DNA of 64,000 bases, from assembly GCA_937886715.1 (NCBI GenBank), contig CAKZZD010000016.1, forward strand, positions 62,001 to 126,000, written 5' to 3'. This DNA is from an uncultured Bacteroidales bacterium (GTDB taxonomy: Bacteria > Bacteroidota > Bacteroidia > Bacteroidales > P3). Positions 1 to 9,163 of this stretch are shown here, one piece after another. The position numbers were made by a program, and so were the translations under genes. Position 1 is the first letter of the stretch. Each line of letters opens with the position of its first letter. Under the pieces are notes generated by a model that ran no database searches, had not been told where the DNA came from, and saw nothing but the letters and a program-made list of their open reading frames with translations.

Positions 1-2
1 AA

Positions 3-1298
3 AAGCGCTCGATCGACAAGGTGATCACCGACTGCTTCGAGCAGATCGTCTATTCGCTCAACCAGCCCACCGGCGCCCGCAACTACCAGTCGGTGTTCTG
101 GAACATCGCCTACTACGACGAGCCTTACTTCCGTTCGCTCTTCGGCGAATTCCGCTTCCCCGACGGCAGCGAGCCTGACTGGGATGGCCTCAAGTGGCTG
201 CAAAAACGCTTCATGCGCTGGTTCAACGCCGAACGTACCAAGACGGTGCTCACCTTCCCCGTCGAAACCATGGCGTTGCTCTACGACAAGGATGGCCGCT
301 TCGTTGACCAGGAGATGGCCCAGTTCACTGCCGAGATGTATGCCGAAGGCCACTCGTTCTTCACCTACATCAGCGACAATGCCGACTCGCTTTCCTCCTG
401 CTGCCGTCTGCGCAACGAAATCACCGACAACGGCTTCAGCTACACCCTCGGCGCCGGCGGCGTCAGCACCGGATCAAAGAGCGTGCTCACCATCAACCTC
501 AACCGGTGCATCCAGTATGCCGTCAACCACGGGCTCGACTATCGCGAGTTCCTCACCGACATCATCGACCTCTGCCACAAGGTGCAGCTGGCCTACAACG
601 AAAACCTCAAGGACCTCCAGTCCCACGGCATGCTGCCGCTGTTCGACGCAGGCTACATCAACATCGCCCGCCAGTACCTCACCATCGGTGTCAACGGTCT
701 GGTGGAAGCCGCCGAATTTATGGGCATACCCATCAAAGACTGCCCCGAATACCGCGACTTTGTGCAGACGGTTCTCGGTCTCGTCGAGAAGAAAAACAAG
801 GAATACCGCACCAAGGACATCATGTTCAACTGCGAGATGATCCCCGCCGAGAACGTCGGCGTCAAGCATGCCAAATGGGACCGCGAAGACGGCTATTTCG
901 TCCCGCGCGACTGCTACAATTCCTACTTCTACATCGTCGAGGACCCCTCGCTCACCGTCCTCGACAAGTTCCGCCTGCACGGCGCCCCCTACATCGAGCA
1001 CCTCACCGGCGGTTCCGCCCTCCATTGCAACCTTGAAGAGCACCTCACGCAGCAGCAGTACATGCACCTGCTCGAAGTGGCCGCCAAAGAGGGATGCAAC
1101 TACTTCACCTTCAACATTCCCAACACCATCTGCAACGACTGCGGCCACATCGACAAGCGCTACCTCAAGGAGTGCCCCCACTGCCACTCGCAGAATATCG
1201 ACTACCTGACCCGCGTCATCGGCTACCTGCGCCGCGTGTCCAACTTCAGCAAGCCTCGCCAGCAGGAAGCCTCCCGCCGCTACTACGCCTCGTTGTGA
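3..1298 (+). CDS. nrdD: Anaerobic ribonucleoside-triphosphate reductase, C-terminal part
   Basis: The 3' end of a gene that begins before the window; the frame is open from base 3. NrdD is the glycyl-radical enzyme that reduces NTPs to dNTPs without oxygen. The C-terminus carries the zinc-binding Cys pairs (CNDCG followed by CPHCHS) and the glycyl-radical loop RVIGYL, whose Gly is the radical site, about 30 residues from the end. The tail SNFSKPRQQEASRRYY is of the Bacteroidota type. The activase gene nrdG follows after 26 bases, so the two are probably co-transcribed. Only about 430 residues are visible. I see no disruption. Confidence 0.96.
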   Translation, partial: KRSIDKVITDCFEQIVYSLNQPTGARNYQSVFWNIAYYDEPYFRSLFGEFRFPDGSEPDWDGLKWLQKRFMRWFNAERTKTVLTFPVETMALLYDKDGRFVDQEMAQFTAEMYAEGHSFFTYISDNADSLSSCCRLRNEITDNGFSYTLGAGGVSTGSKSVLTINLNRCIQYAVNHGLDYREFLTDIIDLCHKVQLAYNENLKDLQSHGMLPLFDAGYINIARQYLTIGVNGLVEAAEFMGIPIKDCPEYRDFVQTVLGLVEKKNKEYRTKDIMFNCEMIPAENVGVKHAKWDREDGYFVPRDCYNSYFYIVEDPSLTVLDKFRLHGAPYIEHLTGGSALHCNLEEHLTQQQYMHLLEVAAKEGCNYFTFNIPNTICNDCGHIDKRYLKECPHCHSQNIDYLTRVIGYLRRVSNFSKPRQQEASRRYYASL

Positions 1299-1324
1299 AC
1301 ACGCCAGTGTAAATACATGAAGCC

Positions 1325-1807
1325 ATGCTGAAATACGTCGACACCGATATCGTCTTTCAGGAGATACCCGACGAGGTGACCCTGGCCGTCAACCTCTCGG
1401 GGTGTCCATGCCGCTGCCCGGGTTGCCACTCCAAGCACCTCTGGAGCGACATCGGTAAGCCTATTGACGCCGAATGCATCGACCGTCTGCTCCGGCCCTG
1501 TCTCTCCTCCATCACGTGCCTCGCCCTGATGGGCGGCGATGCACATCCCGACGAGGTCGACTCGCTGCTGCTCCACATCCGCCGGCAGTACCCCAAACTG
1601 CACACCGCCTGGTACAGCGGCCGATCGCTCCTGTCGCCTGCCGTCGACATCGCCCATCTCGACTATCTCAAGCTCGGCCCCTACCTCGCCCATCTGGGTC
1701 CACTCAACAACGCGCGCACCAACCAGCGATTCTACAAAATCGACAACCGACAGATGCTCGATATCACCCACCGCTTCCGCCGAACCCCCGCCACCACCAA
1801 CAAATAG
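1325..1807 (+). CDS. nrdG: Anaerobic ribonucleotide reductase activating protein
   Basis: Radical-SAM activase that uses S-adenosylmethionine to create the glycyl radical on NrdD. The [4Fe-4S]-binding CxxxCxxC motif is CPCRCPGC near residues 27-34, followed by HSKHLW. At 160 residues it is a normal size for NrdG. The ATG lies 26 bases after the nrdD stop, which supports an nrdDG operon. Downstream is a 316-base gene-free gap with a strong inverted repeat and then the promoter of the next gene. Confidence 0.95.
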   Translation: MLKYVDTDIVFQEIPDEVTLAVNLSGCPCRCPGCHSKHLWSDIGKPIDAECIDRLLRPCLSSITCLALMGGDAHPDEVDSLLLHIRRQYPKLHTAWYSGRSLLSPAVDIAHLDYLKLGPYLAHLGPLNNARTNQRFYKIDNRQMLDITHRFRRTPATTNK

Positions 1808-1875
1808 CCCCGCCACACCTCCGCCGCCCCATGCCGGCCCATGCCGGCCCATATCATGTGCATCTGATGAACAGC

Positions 1876-1924
1876 TGTTGTACGACTGTTGTACGAAAAA
1901 TGTTCGTACAACAGTCGAACAACA
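1876..1924. repeat. 49-base inverted repeat, copy 1
   Basis: Two 22-base arms (1876-1897 and 1903-1924) match in inverted orientation at all but one position, around the 5-base loop AAATG. Each arm is itself a tandem pair of an 11-base unit, CTGTTGTACGA. A second copy with the same loop lies at 55366-55414, with TAC/GTA replaced by TCC/GGA in both arms. The sequence immediately upstream (GATGAACAGCTG, 1866-1877) is also shared with the 3' end of coaE. There is no T-run after the stem, so a simple intrinsic terminator for nrdG is not evident. The rest of the 1808-2123 gap holds only the promoter described next. Confidence 0.9.
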
Positions 1925-2004
1925 ATCATACAACAATCGGCCAAGAAACGTCGCCGGCCGGGCGGCGGAACGGAAAGATTGTCAGTAAAAGAAAATCTTT
2001 TTTA

Positions 2005-2034
2005 TTGCAATATCAGAATAAATTGCTATTTTTG
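2005..2034 (+). promoter_or_regulatory. Bacteroidota-type promoter for the DUF349 gene
   Basis: TTG at 2005-2007 and TATTTTTG at 2027-2034, 19 bases apart, match the -33 and -7 elements used by the Bacteroidota primary sigma factor. The start codon is 90 bases downstream, leaving an AT-rich leader. Confidence 0.75.
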
Positions 2035-2123
2035 CACATTGCCTCAAAAAAGGAGGCGTATGATTAATTAACCTGTAATTCGCTGTTACAGAAGTAGTTC
2101 TAACCAAACAAAAACCATTTATC

Positions 2124-4112
2124 ATGGAAGAGACCGGAGAAAAATTCGAAGTCCGCAACGAGGATTTTGAAAACGCTAACCCTCAGACCCCAGTCGAAGA
2201 GACTGCATCAACCCCCGAAGAGCCCAAAAGTGAGCCAGAGACGGTGACCGAAACCCCAGCCGTGGAGACACCGGAGGCCGAGCCCCAAGCCGCTGCCGCA
2301 GAAGAGAAAGAGAGCCAGAACGCCGCCAAGCCGGAGAAAGAGCCGGAGGTGGACTACAGCACTCTCAGCCGCGAGGAGCTGGTCAACGCTCTGAATGCCC
2401 TGCTCGCCGAAGAAGTGCAGACAATCAAGAACCGCGTTGCCGGCATCCGCAACCAGTTCAACACGCTGAACCGCGAGGTGCAGAAGGCCTCCTACGAGGC
2501 ATTCCTGGCCAACGGCGGCAACAAAGACGACTATCAAGAGAAAGACGACAGCGTGGCGGAGACCTTCCATCACCTTTACGACCAATACCGCACTCGCCGT
2601 CAACAATATATGGAGGAACAGGAGGAACAGAAGAAGGCCAACCTGGCCGCAAAGCAGAGCCTGATCGAGGAATTGCGCACGCTTGTCGATTCGGAAGAAG
2701 AGTCGGTGAAAGCCGCCCTCGACAAATTCAACGCCATTCAGGACAAGTGGAAAGCCATCGGCGAGGTGCCGCGCGAGCAGATGAACGACCTGTGGCAGAA
2801 CTACCACTTCCAGATCGAACAATTCTTCAATAAGCTGAAGATCAACCGCGAGCTGCGCGCCCTTGACCAGAAGCGCAACCTGGAACAGAAAATACAGCTG
2901 TGCGAGCAGGCCGAAGAGCTGATCATGGAGAACTCGGTGACTAAGGCCTTCAAAGGTCTGCAGGATCTGCGTGCCCGCTGGAAAGAAATCGGACCAGTGC
3001 CTGCCGAACAGAACGAGGAGATCTGGCAACGTTTCTGCAATGCCGCCAACCAGATTGACGAGCGCAGAAAAGAATACTACGACCAGCGCAAAGAAGAACT
3101 CGACAGCAACCTGCTGGCCAAACAGGCCCTGATCGACAAGGCCACCGACCTGACGGAGAAGACCCCCGGCAGCACCAAGGAATGGAACGACACCACGGCC
3201 GCCCTCGACGAGCTGTTGAAGGTGTGGAAAACCATCGGACCGGTGCCGCGCGAGGTGAACGAGGAAGTGTGGAAGAAATTCAAAGGCATGATCGACAAGC
3301 ACTATGCCGAGAAGAAGGAATACTTCGGCTCGCTGCGCGATGAGCAGAACGCCAACTACCAGAAAAAAGTGGACCTCTGCCTCAAGGCCGAAGCCATCGC
3401 CAAACGTGAAGACTGGAAGAAGGCCACCGACGAGCTGTTGCAGCTGCAGCAGGAATGGAAAAGCATCGGTGCCACCAGCCGCAAAGTGAGCGACAAGATT
3501 TGGCAGCGCTTCCGGGGTGCCTGCGACGAGTTCTTCGCCAAGAAGGGCGAATTCTTCGCCGACCGCCGCAGCTCGGAGCACGAGAACCTGGCCCAGAAAG
3601 AAGCCATCCTGAAAGAGCTGAAAGAACACGTCTTCGGCGACAACCGCGAGGAGAATCTCGAAGCCATCAAGGATTTCCAGCGCCGCTGGGCGGAAGTGGG
3701 CTTTGTGCCCATCGCCGACAAGGAGCGCCTGCACAAGGAATTCCGCGGCGAAATCGACCGCATATTTGAGCAGCTGAAGATCAGTGCCCGCGAAGCCGAA
3801 GCCACCGCCTACCGCGAGCGCATCCGCAATGCGGCCTCCGGTGCCAAAAACTTCGTCAACAACGAACGCACCAAACTCGAAGGTGAAATCGAAAAGCTGA
3901 GAAGCGACCTCAGCCTGTGGGAAAACAACCTTGGTTTCCTTGCCTCGAGCAAGCAGGCCGACCTGCTGAAGCAGGAATTCGAAAAGAAGATGCAGGGCGC
4001 CCGCCAGCAGATTGCGCTGATGCAGGCCAAACTGCGCATGCTTCGCGAAGCGGAGAAGGCCGAAAAAGAAGACGCCAATGAACAGGACAAACCTGCCGAG
4101 AATGCTGAATAA
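2124..4112 (+). CDS. DUF349 repeat protein
   Basis: A 662-residue soluble protein. Residues about 2-80 are acidic and Pro/Glu-rich, probably disordered. The rest is charged helix containing at least five DUF349 repeats, each marked by W-K-x-I-G-x-V-P-like cores near residues 208, 284, 368, 445 and 521 (for example KWKAIGEVPREQ and VWKTIGPVPREV). The C-terminal ~90 residues look like coiled coil. DUF349 has no settled function. There is no signal peptide or membrane segment, so it is probably cytoplasmic. Its 3' end overlaps the start of the GldB-like gene. The family call is firm; the role is unknown. Confidence 0.88.
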   Translation: MEETGEKFEVRNEDFENANPQTPVEETASTPEEPKSEPETVTETPAVETPEAEPQAAAAEEKESQNAAKPEKEPEVDYSTLSREELVNALNALLAEEVQTIKNRVAGIRNQFNTLNREVQKASYEAFLANGGNKDDYQEKDDSVAETFHHLYDQYRTRRQQYMEEQEEQKKANLAAKQSLIEELRTLVDSEEESVKAALDKFNAIQDKWKAIGEVPREQMNDLWQNYHFQIEQFFNKLKINRELRALDQKRNLEQKIQLCEQAEELIMENSVTKAFKGLQDLRARWKEIGPVPAEQNEEIWQRFCNAANQIDERRKEYYDQRKEELDSNLLAKQALIDKATDLTEKTPGSTKEWNDTTAALDELLKVWKTIGPVPREVNEEVWKKFKGMIDKHYAEKKEYFGSLRDEQNANYQKKVDLCLKAEAIAKREDWKKATDELLQLQQEWKSIGATSRKVSDKIWQRFRGACDEFFAKKGEFFADRRSSEHENLAQKEAILKELKEHVFGDNREENLEAIKDFQRRWAEVGFVPIADKERLHKEFRGEIDRIFEQLKISAREAEATAYRERIRNAASGAKNFVNNERTKLEGEIEKLRSDLSLWENNLGFLASSKQADLLKQEFEKKMQGARQQIALMQAKLRMLREAEKAEKEDANEQDKPAENAE

Positions 4113-5115
4113 GCCATTCCCATACCAACCGACAATACAGAGATGCAGCCTACTGTGTCTCTGTATTGTTGCTGTATGCATGCTGTTCGCCGGATGCCAC
4201 ACAGGCAACCGTGGCGACAACACGATGCATTTTTCACGTTTCGAAAAACTGCTTTTCACCACTCCGGTGGCCGACCTGCAGCGCCAACTGGTAGAGCACT
4301 CGCAGGAATTCGACAGCGAGCTGTTCAACATCAACCCCTACGACCAGGGATACATGGAGCAGTTGGGCGGCTTCGTGACCGACACGGTGATGCGCAGCAT
4401 CTATGCCATCACCGACAGTCTCTACGGCGATCTGGGGTGGCTGGAGAAACAGATGGACGGTGCGCTGGGTAGTATGGCCAAAGTGTGTCCGGAAATCCGG
4501 TACGACAAATTCTTCACCCTCGTCACAGGCGACTATCAGGGCTACGAATACCGCGTGTTCTGCACCGACAATGCACTTGCCGTGTCAATCGACCACTATG
4601 CGCTTGGGGCGATGGAACGCTACCAGTATTTCGGTGTACCGGCATACATCGTCGGCTTGTGCACCCGCGACCATATTGCCAGCGACTGCATGGCCGCCAT
4701 CGCCCGACAGCACATTGTGCTGCCCGAGGGCGACCTGACCCTGCTCGACTATGCCATTGCTGAAGGCAAGACACTTTATTTTCTTGAACAAGTGCTGCCG
4801 CAGACCCCCGACACCATCCGGCTGCGATACACAAAGGCACAGTTGGACTGGATGGAAAGCAATGTCGGAAACGTATGGGCATGGCTGATACAGAACAAGA
4901 TGCTCTACAGCACCGACCTCGTCTCGTTTCACAACCTGATTGACGACGCCCCCAAGACCAACGCCTTCGGCGACGGGTCGGCACCGCGGACCACCTCCTA
5001 TATCGGATGGCAGATTGTGCGCCGCTATATGAAAAAGAGCGGCACATCGATGAGCAGCCTGCTGGAGGAAACCGACAGCCGCAAGATATTGACCGAGTCG
5101 GGCTGGCGTCCGTAA
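4102..5115 (+). CDS. GldB-like lipoprotein
   Basis: A 337-residue lipoprotein resembling gliding-motility lipoprotein GldB, which is found widely in Bacteroidota including non-gliding species. A hydrophobic stretch ends in the lipobox LFAGC, so the protein is lipidated and exported. The C-terminal TTSYIGWQIVRRYM segment is typical of the family. An upstream ATG at 4078 is possible; I prefer 4102 because it gives a shorter N-region before the lipobox. Either start overlaps the DUF349 stop (11 bases from 4102), so the two genes are probably coupled. In non-gliders the role is not known. Confidence 0.82.
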   Translation: MLNKPFPYQPTIQRCSLLCLCIVAVCMLFAGCHTGNRGDNTMHFSRFEKLLFTTPVADLQRQLVEHSQEFDSELFNINPYDQGYMEQLGGFVTDTVMRSIYAITDSLYGDLGWLEKQMDGALGSMAKVCPEIRYDKFFTLVTGDYQGYEYRVFCTDNALAVSIDHYALGAMERYQYFGVPAYIVGLCTRDHIASDCMAAIARQHIVLPEGDLTLLDYAIAEGKTLYFLEQVLPQTPDTIRLRYTKAQLDWMESNVGNVWAWLIQNKMLYSTDLVSFHNLIDDAPKTNAFGDGSAPRTTSYIGWQIVRRYMKKSGTSMSSLLEETDSRKILTESGWRP

Positions 5116-5131
5116 CCAAGAATACAATCGC

Positions 5132-6997
5132 ATGAAAAAAGGACATAACATCTATTGGTATCTGATACTGAAACTGCTGCTGGCCTTCGTCACCCTGATG
5201 CTGGCCCAGGTGGCATTCTACGCTTTCAACACGCGCATCTTCCATGGGGACGGCAGCGGCGAATGGACCGGCATCCTGATGGGGAACCTCCGGTTCGGCA
5301 TGGCCACCATCGGCACCTTCTTCGCCGTCTACCTTTTCCTGATGCTTCTGCCGTTCAACGTCAGGACAAAAAAGGCCTACCGCTGCGTGGCCGAAGCGTT
5401 CTACATCATACCGATGATGCTCATCCTGATACCGAGGGGCGCCAACACCGCCTACTACCAGTACACCTACCGGCTGTTGAGCGACGAGATCTTTTCCTAT
5501 CTCGGCATCAGCGGACAAATGGGGTCGCTGGCCCCCCATTTCGCCACCGACTATTGGTATGCCTGGGTGGTGCCGCTGGCCATTTTCATCATTTTCCTGG
5601 TGCTCAACAGCAAGATCCGTCTGCGCCCGATAGCCGCCGTCAAATCGCCCAACCTGAGCAACACACTTGGATGGGTCGTCGGTATGGGTCTGACCGTCGT
5701 CATGATCCGTGGCGGATTCGGCAAAATGATCGGACCCGACACCGCGGCACGCTATTGTCAGCCCAAGAACACAGCCCTCGTCAACAACGACGCCTACAAC
5801 ATCTTTTCCACCCTACTGACACCCGACCTCGACACCGTCAGCTACATGAGCGACAGCGACGCCCTGGCGCTCTTCAACCCCGAACGTCACAGCGGCCTCA
5901 CACAAGGCGAGGCAGGCCGCAACATCGTGCTCATCGTGGTCGAAAGTCTCGGTCAGGAGTTTATGGGCTGCTATAATCAGGGTGGCATTGTCACCCGGAC
6001 ACCGTTCCTCGATTCACTCGCCCGCCACAGCGCCCTGTACGATGGCCGCTCCAACGGCAAAAAGAGCATCGAAGGCATCACGGCGATCAACACCGGCATT
6101 CCCAACCTGATGAATGCCCCGCTTACCAATTCAGCTTACGCTGGCAACAGCCTCACCGGCCTTCCCGCCAGCCTGAAACGCCACGGATACTACAGCGGAT
6201 TCTTCCATGGCACCTACAATGGTGTCATGAACTTCGACCGCACATGTGCCCAGATCGGCTTCGACGAATATCTTGGCAAAAACGAATATGAGGCCGAAGG
6301 CATCGGCACTGCCGACGACTACGACGGCGTGTGGGGCATCTTCGACGAGCCCTTCCTGCAATACACCGTCCGACGCATCAACACCTACGCCGAGCCCTTC
6401 TTCGCCGAGGTGTTCACCGTCACGTCGCACCACCCCTACCCCATTCCTTCGGGACAGGAAGACCTCTATGAAGAGGGCGAGCACCCCATCCTGAAATGTG
6501 TGGAATACACCGACAATGCCATCCGCCGATTCTTCGACGAGGCCCGCAAGCAGCCCTGGTACAACAACACCATATTCATCATCACAGGCGACCACAGCGG
6601 GCACGGCATTCGCAGAGAATTCAACGACTATGACGGCTGGTACCGAATCCCCGTCATGGTGTTCGACCCTCGCAGCCCCAAGGGCAGCCGCAGTCCCCTC
6701 ATCGTACAACAGACCGACCTCTACCCCACCATTCTTGACTATCTGGGCTATGGAGACGAACACATCCTCTGTTTCGGCAAAAGCGCCCTCACGCAGCCCG
6801 ACAATGGTTGGCAGATATACTTCGGCAACGGCTACCATTGCATGGTCAGCAACAACGCCGATGACCCCACCCGGCACGATATCACCATCATCCAAGGCCA
6901 GCGCGAAATAGGTTCGCCCGAAAACATCGCCTTCCTGAAAGCCGTGATCCAGCAATACAACAATCGCGTCATCCACAACAAACTCCTGCCCCAATGA
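5132..6997 (+). CDS. LTA-synthase-like membrane sulfatase/phosphotransferase
   Basis: A 621-residue inner-membrane protein with about five N-terminal transmembrane helices (residues 8-185) and a large periplasmic alkaline-phosphatase-superfamily domain from about residue 265. Visible signatures are LIVVESLGQEF (metal ligand Glu), NGKKSIEGI (nucleophile region, with Ser where LtaS has Thr), VTSHHPYPIP and ITGDHSGHGI (metal Asp/His). The family transfers phosphoglycerol or phosphoethanolamine to envelope glycans or lipids; the acceptor here is unknown. Its stop overlaps the start of a lipid kinase by four bases. This fits a coupled role, since LTA-type enzymes release diacylglycerol and DAG kinases recycle it. 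That link is inference. Confidence 0.85.
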   Translation: MKKGHNIYWYLILKLLLAFVTLMLAQVAFYAFNTRIFHGDGSGEWTGILMGNLRFGMATIGTFFAVYLFLMLLPFNVRTKKAYRCVAEAFYIIPMMLILIPRGANTAYYQYTYRLLSDEIFSYLGISGQMGSLAPHFATDYWYAWVVPLAIFIIFLVLNSKIRLRPIAAVKSPNLSNTLGWVVGMGLTVVMIRGGFGKMIGPDTAARYCQPKNTALVNNDAYNIFSTLLTPDLDTVSYMSDSDALALFNPERHSGLTQGEAGRNIVLIVVESLGQEFMGCYNQGGIVTRTPFLDSLARHSALYDGRSNGKKSIEGITAINTGIPNLMNAPLTNSAYAGNSLTGLPASLKRHGYYSGFFHGTYNGVMNFDRTCAQIGFDEYLGKNEYEAEGIGTADDYDGVWGIFDEPFLQYTVRRINTYAEPFFAEVFTVTSHHPYPIPSGQEDLYEEGEHPILKCVEYTDNAIRRFFDEARKQPWYNNTIFIITGDHSGHGIRREFNDYDGWYRIPVMVFDPRSPKGSRSPLIVQQTDLYPTILDYLGYGDEHILCFGKSALTQPDNGWQIYFGNGYHCMVSNNADDPTRHDITIIQGQREIGSPENIAFLKAVIQQYNNRVIHNKLLPQ

Positions 6998-7911
6998 GAA
7001 AAAAGACCCTTGTGATCGTCAATCCCGTCTCCGGCATTGGTCGTCAGAAACGCATCGAGACCATCTTGAAAGACAACCTCAACCATGACCTGTTCGACTA
7101 TAGTGTCTGCTATACCGAACATATCCATCATGGCACCGATCTGGCTCGCAACGCTGCCGAGAAGGGCTTCGACTGTGTCATTGCTGTCGGCGGCGACGGC
7201 TCGGTCAACGATGTGGTACAGGGACTGAAAGACACCGACACCCGTATGGGCATCATCCCCTGCGGCAGCGGCAACGGCTTGGCACGCACGCTCAAAATAC
7301 CCTTGCAGCCCTCGCTGGCCGTGCGGGTGCTCAACCAGCAGCACGAGCAGTCGATCGACTCGATCGTGGTCAACGACTCCCACATCGTGGTCAACGTGGC
7401 CGGTGTGGGTTTCGACGCCTATATCGCACGACTGATGAAAGCGGCAAAAACCCGAGGACTGGCAGCCTACACCAACCTGATTGTCCGCGAATACACCCGC
7501 TACAAAAACTCCGACTACACCCTCACCATCGACGGCAAGACTTATCTCCGCAACGCTTGGTTCATCGCCGTGGCTAACAGCCGCCAGTTCGGCTTCAACC
7601 TAGCCGTTGCTCCCAAAGCCAAACTCGACGACGGTCTGATCGACATCAGCATCATCGACAAGGTGCCGCTCGACCATGTGGCCATCACTGCCCCCCTCGC
7701 ATTCATGAACCATCTCGACCTCTCGCAGCATGTGGAAATGTTCAAGGCCAAGGAGTTGCTCATCGAAGGCAACCTCGACAAATGGGTGAACATCGACGGC
7801 GAAGGCGAGAACATCGGAAAGTCTATCCACTTCGTCAACCACCCCAATTCGGTCAAGATCTACTCGCGCGACATGAAACAGATTCTTGTCGCCCGCCCTA
7901 AAAACAACTAA
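6994..7911 (+). CDS. Diacylglycerol/lipid kinase, first of tandem pair
   Basis: A 305-residue lipid kinase of the DagK/YegS family (ATP-dependent phosphorylation of diacylglycerol or related lipids). The nucleotide-binding motif GGDGSVNDVVQGL and the following IPCGSGNGLA are intact, as is the N-terminal VNPVSGIG loop. It overlaps the preceding sulfatase by ATGA and is followed 10 bases later by a very similar gene. The pair shares most of its sequence, including LDDGLIDISIIDKVPLDH against LDDGLMDIDIIDKVPLDH. It probably acts at the inner face of the cytoplasmic membrane. Confidence 0.9.
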   Translation: MRKKTLVIVNPVSGIGRQKRIETILKDNLNHDLFDYSVCYTEHIHHGTDLARNAAEKGFDCVIAVGGDGSVNDVVQGLKDTDTRMGIIPCGSGNGLARTLKIPLQPSLAVRVLNQQHEQSIDSIVVNDSHIVVNVAGVGFDAYIARLMKAAKTRGLAAYTNLIVREYTRYKNSDYTLTIDGKTYLRNAWFIAVANSRQFGFNLAVAPKAKLDDGLIDISIIDKVPLDHVAITAPLAFMNHLDLSQHVEMFKAKELLIEGNLDKWVNIDGEGENIGKSIHFVNHPNSVKIYSRDMKQILVARPKNN

Positions 7912-7921
7912 CCGGAAAACC

Positions 7922-8833
7922 ATGCGCACGAAAACCCTTTTCATTGTCAACCCCATTTCGGGCATAGGCAAACAGAAGCGCATCGAGACGCTCATCAAAA
8001 AGAATCTCGACCACGACCTGTTCACCTATGACATCTGCTATACGGAGCGCATACACCACGGCACCGAACTGGCCCGCAATGCGGCCGATAAGGGCTACGA
8101 GTGCGTCGTGGCCGTGGGCGGCGACGGGTCGGTCAACGACATCGTGCAAGGGCTCCGCGGCACCTCCATTCCCATGGGCATCATTCCCTGCGGCAGCGGC
8201 AACGGCTTGGCGCACACTCTCAAAATACCCATGCTGCCATGGCTCGCCATCCGTGCGCTCAACCAGCGCCACGAAATATGCATCGACGCCATCATCATCA
8301 ACGACAAACATGTCAGCGTCAACGCCTCGGGAGTGGGTTTCGACGCCTACGTCTCGCGTCTGATGCAGGGCGTCAAGACACGTGGCCTCAGCGGCTATTC
8401 CAACAGCATCATCAGGGCCTACAACAGCTATGAGAGCGCCACCTACACCCTCACCGTCAACGGTCAGTCGTTCCAGCGCACCGCCTGGATCATAGGCATC
8501 ATGAACAGCAACCGCATTGGCTACAATTTCCCCGCCGCTCCCAAGGCCAAACTCGACGACGGCCTGATGGACATCGATATCATCGACAAGGTGCCCCTCG
8601 ACCACCTGCCCCTCTCCGTGCCTCTGGCGCTGAGCAACCACATCGAACTCTCCCAGCATGTCGAGATGTTCCGCGCCTCGGAGCTCACCATTGAGGGCAA
8701 CCGCGACCGCTGGGTCGATGTCGACGGCGAATACATGAATATCGGCACCACCCTCCATTTTGTCAACGACACCAAATCGGTGCATATCTTCAGCCGCAAC
8801 CCGAAACAACTGTTATTACCCCCACAGCTATGA
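7922..8833 (+). CDS. Diacylglycerol/lipid kinase, second of tandem pair
   Basis: A 303-residue paralogue of the preceding gene, arising by tandem duplication. It retains VNPISGIG, GGDGSVNDIVQGL and IPCGSGNGLA, so it should be active. I chose ATG 7922 because the protein from there aligns with the start of its neighbour; an ATG 36 bases upstream lies inside the previous gene. Its stop overlaps the SUI1 gene by four bases. Differences cluster in the C-terminal half (the lipid-binding part), so the two copies may differ in substrate. That is inference. Confidence 0.9.
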   Translation: MRTKTLFIVNPISGIGKQKRIETLIKKNLDHDLFTYDICYTERIHHGTELARNAADKGYECVVAVGGDGSVNDIVQGLRGTSIPMGIIPCGSGNGLAHTLKIPMLPWLAIRALNQRHEICIDAIIINDKHVSVNASGVGFDAYVSRLMQGVKTRGLSGYSNSIIRAYNSYESATYTLTVNGQSFQRTAWIIGIMNSNRIGYNFPAAPKAKLDDGLMDIDIIDKVPLDHLPLSVPLALSNHIELSQHVEMFRASELTIEGNRDRWVDVDGEYMNIGTTLHFVNDTKSVHIFSRNPKQLLLPPQL

Positions 8834-9153
8834 GCAAGAAAAACCGCGTCGGCGTGGTCTATTCCACCAACCCCGATTTCCAGTACCAGTACGACGACGA
8901 GCCCGAAGCCGCCACCCTGCCGCCCCAGCAGCAGAAACTGCGCATCAGCATCGAACGGCACCACCGTGGCGGCAAGACCGTCACCCTCGTCACTGGCTTC
9001 GTGGGCACCGACGACGACCTGCAGGCCCTCGGCCGTCGACTGAAAAACAAATGCGGCGTGGGCGGCTCGGCCAAGGATGGCGAAATCATCATCCAGGGCG
9101 AGCATGCCGACCGTGTGAAACAGCTGCTTGCCGAAGAAGGCTACCGCCTCTGA
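8830..9153 (+). CDS. SUI1/eIF1-like translation factor
   Basis: A 107-residue protein of the SUI1 (eIF1/YciH) family. The C-terminal domain shows the hallmark RRGGK-like loop (HHRGGKTVTLVTGF), LGRRLKNKCGVGGSAKDG and a final IIIQGEHADRV. In E. coli, YciH influences start-codon selection; the role in Bacteroidota is little studied. It overlaps the lipid kinase stop (ATGA), so it is translated from the same message. Only ten bases separate its stop from that of the converging NlpC/P60 gene. Confidence 0.9.
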   Translation: MSKKNRVGVVYSTNPDFQYQYDDEPEAATLPPQQQKLRISIERHHRGGKTVTLVTGFVGTDDDLQALGRRLKNKCGVGGSAKDGEIIIQGEHADRVKQLLAEEGYRL

Positions 9154-9163
9154 TGCCGGATGC

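Noticed and set aside
1868..1924. Inverted repeats at 1876 and 55366 considered as CRISPR repeat units
   Set aside because: Only single copies occur at each place, with no regular spacers and no cas genes.
2208..4334. A 708-codon open frame on the minus strand opposite the DUF349 gene
   Set aside because: It is the antisense of a gene with strong third-position C/G bias; the plus-strand protein has clear DUF349 repeats, while the minus-strand translation has no recognisable motif.
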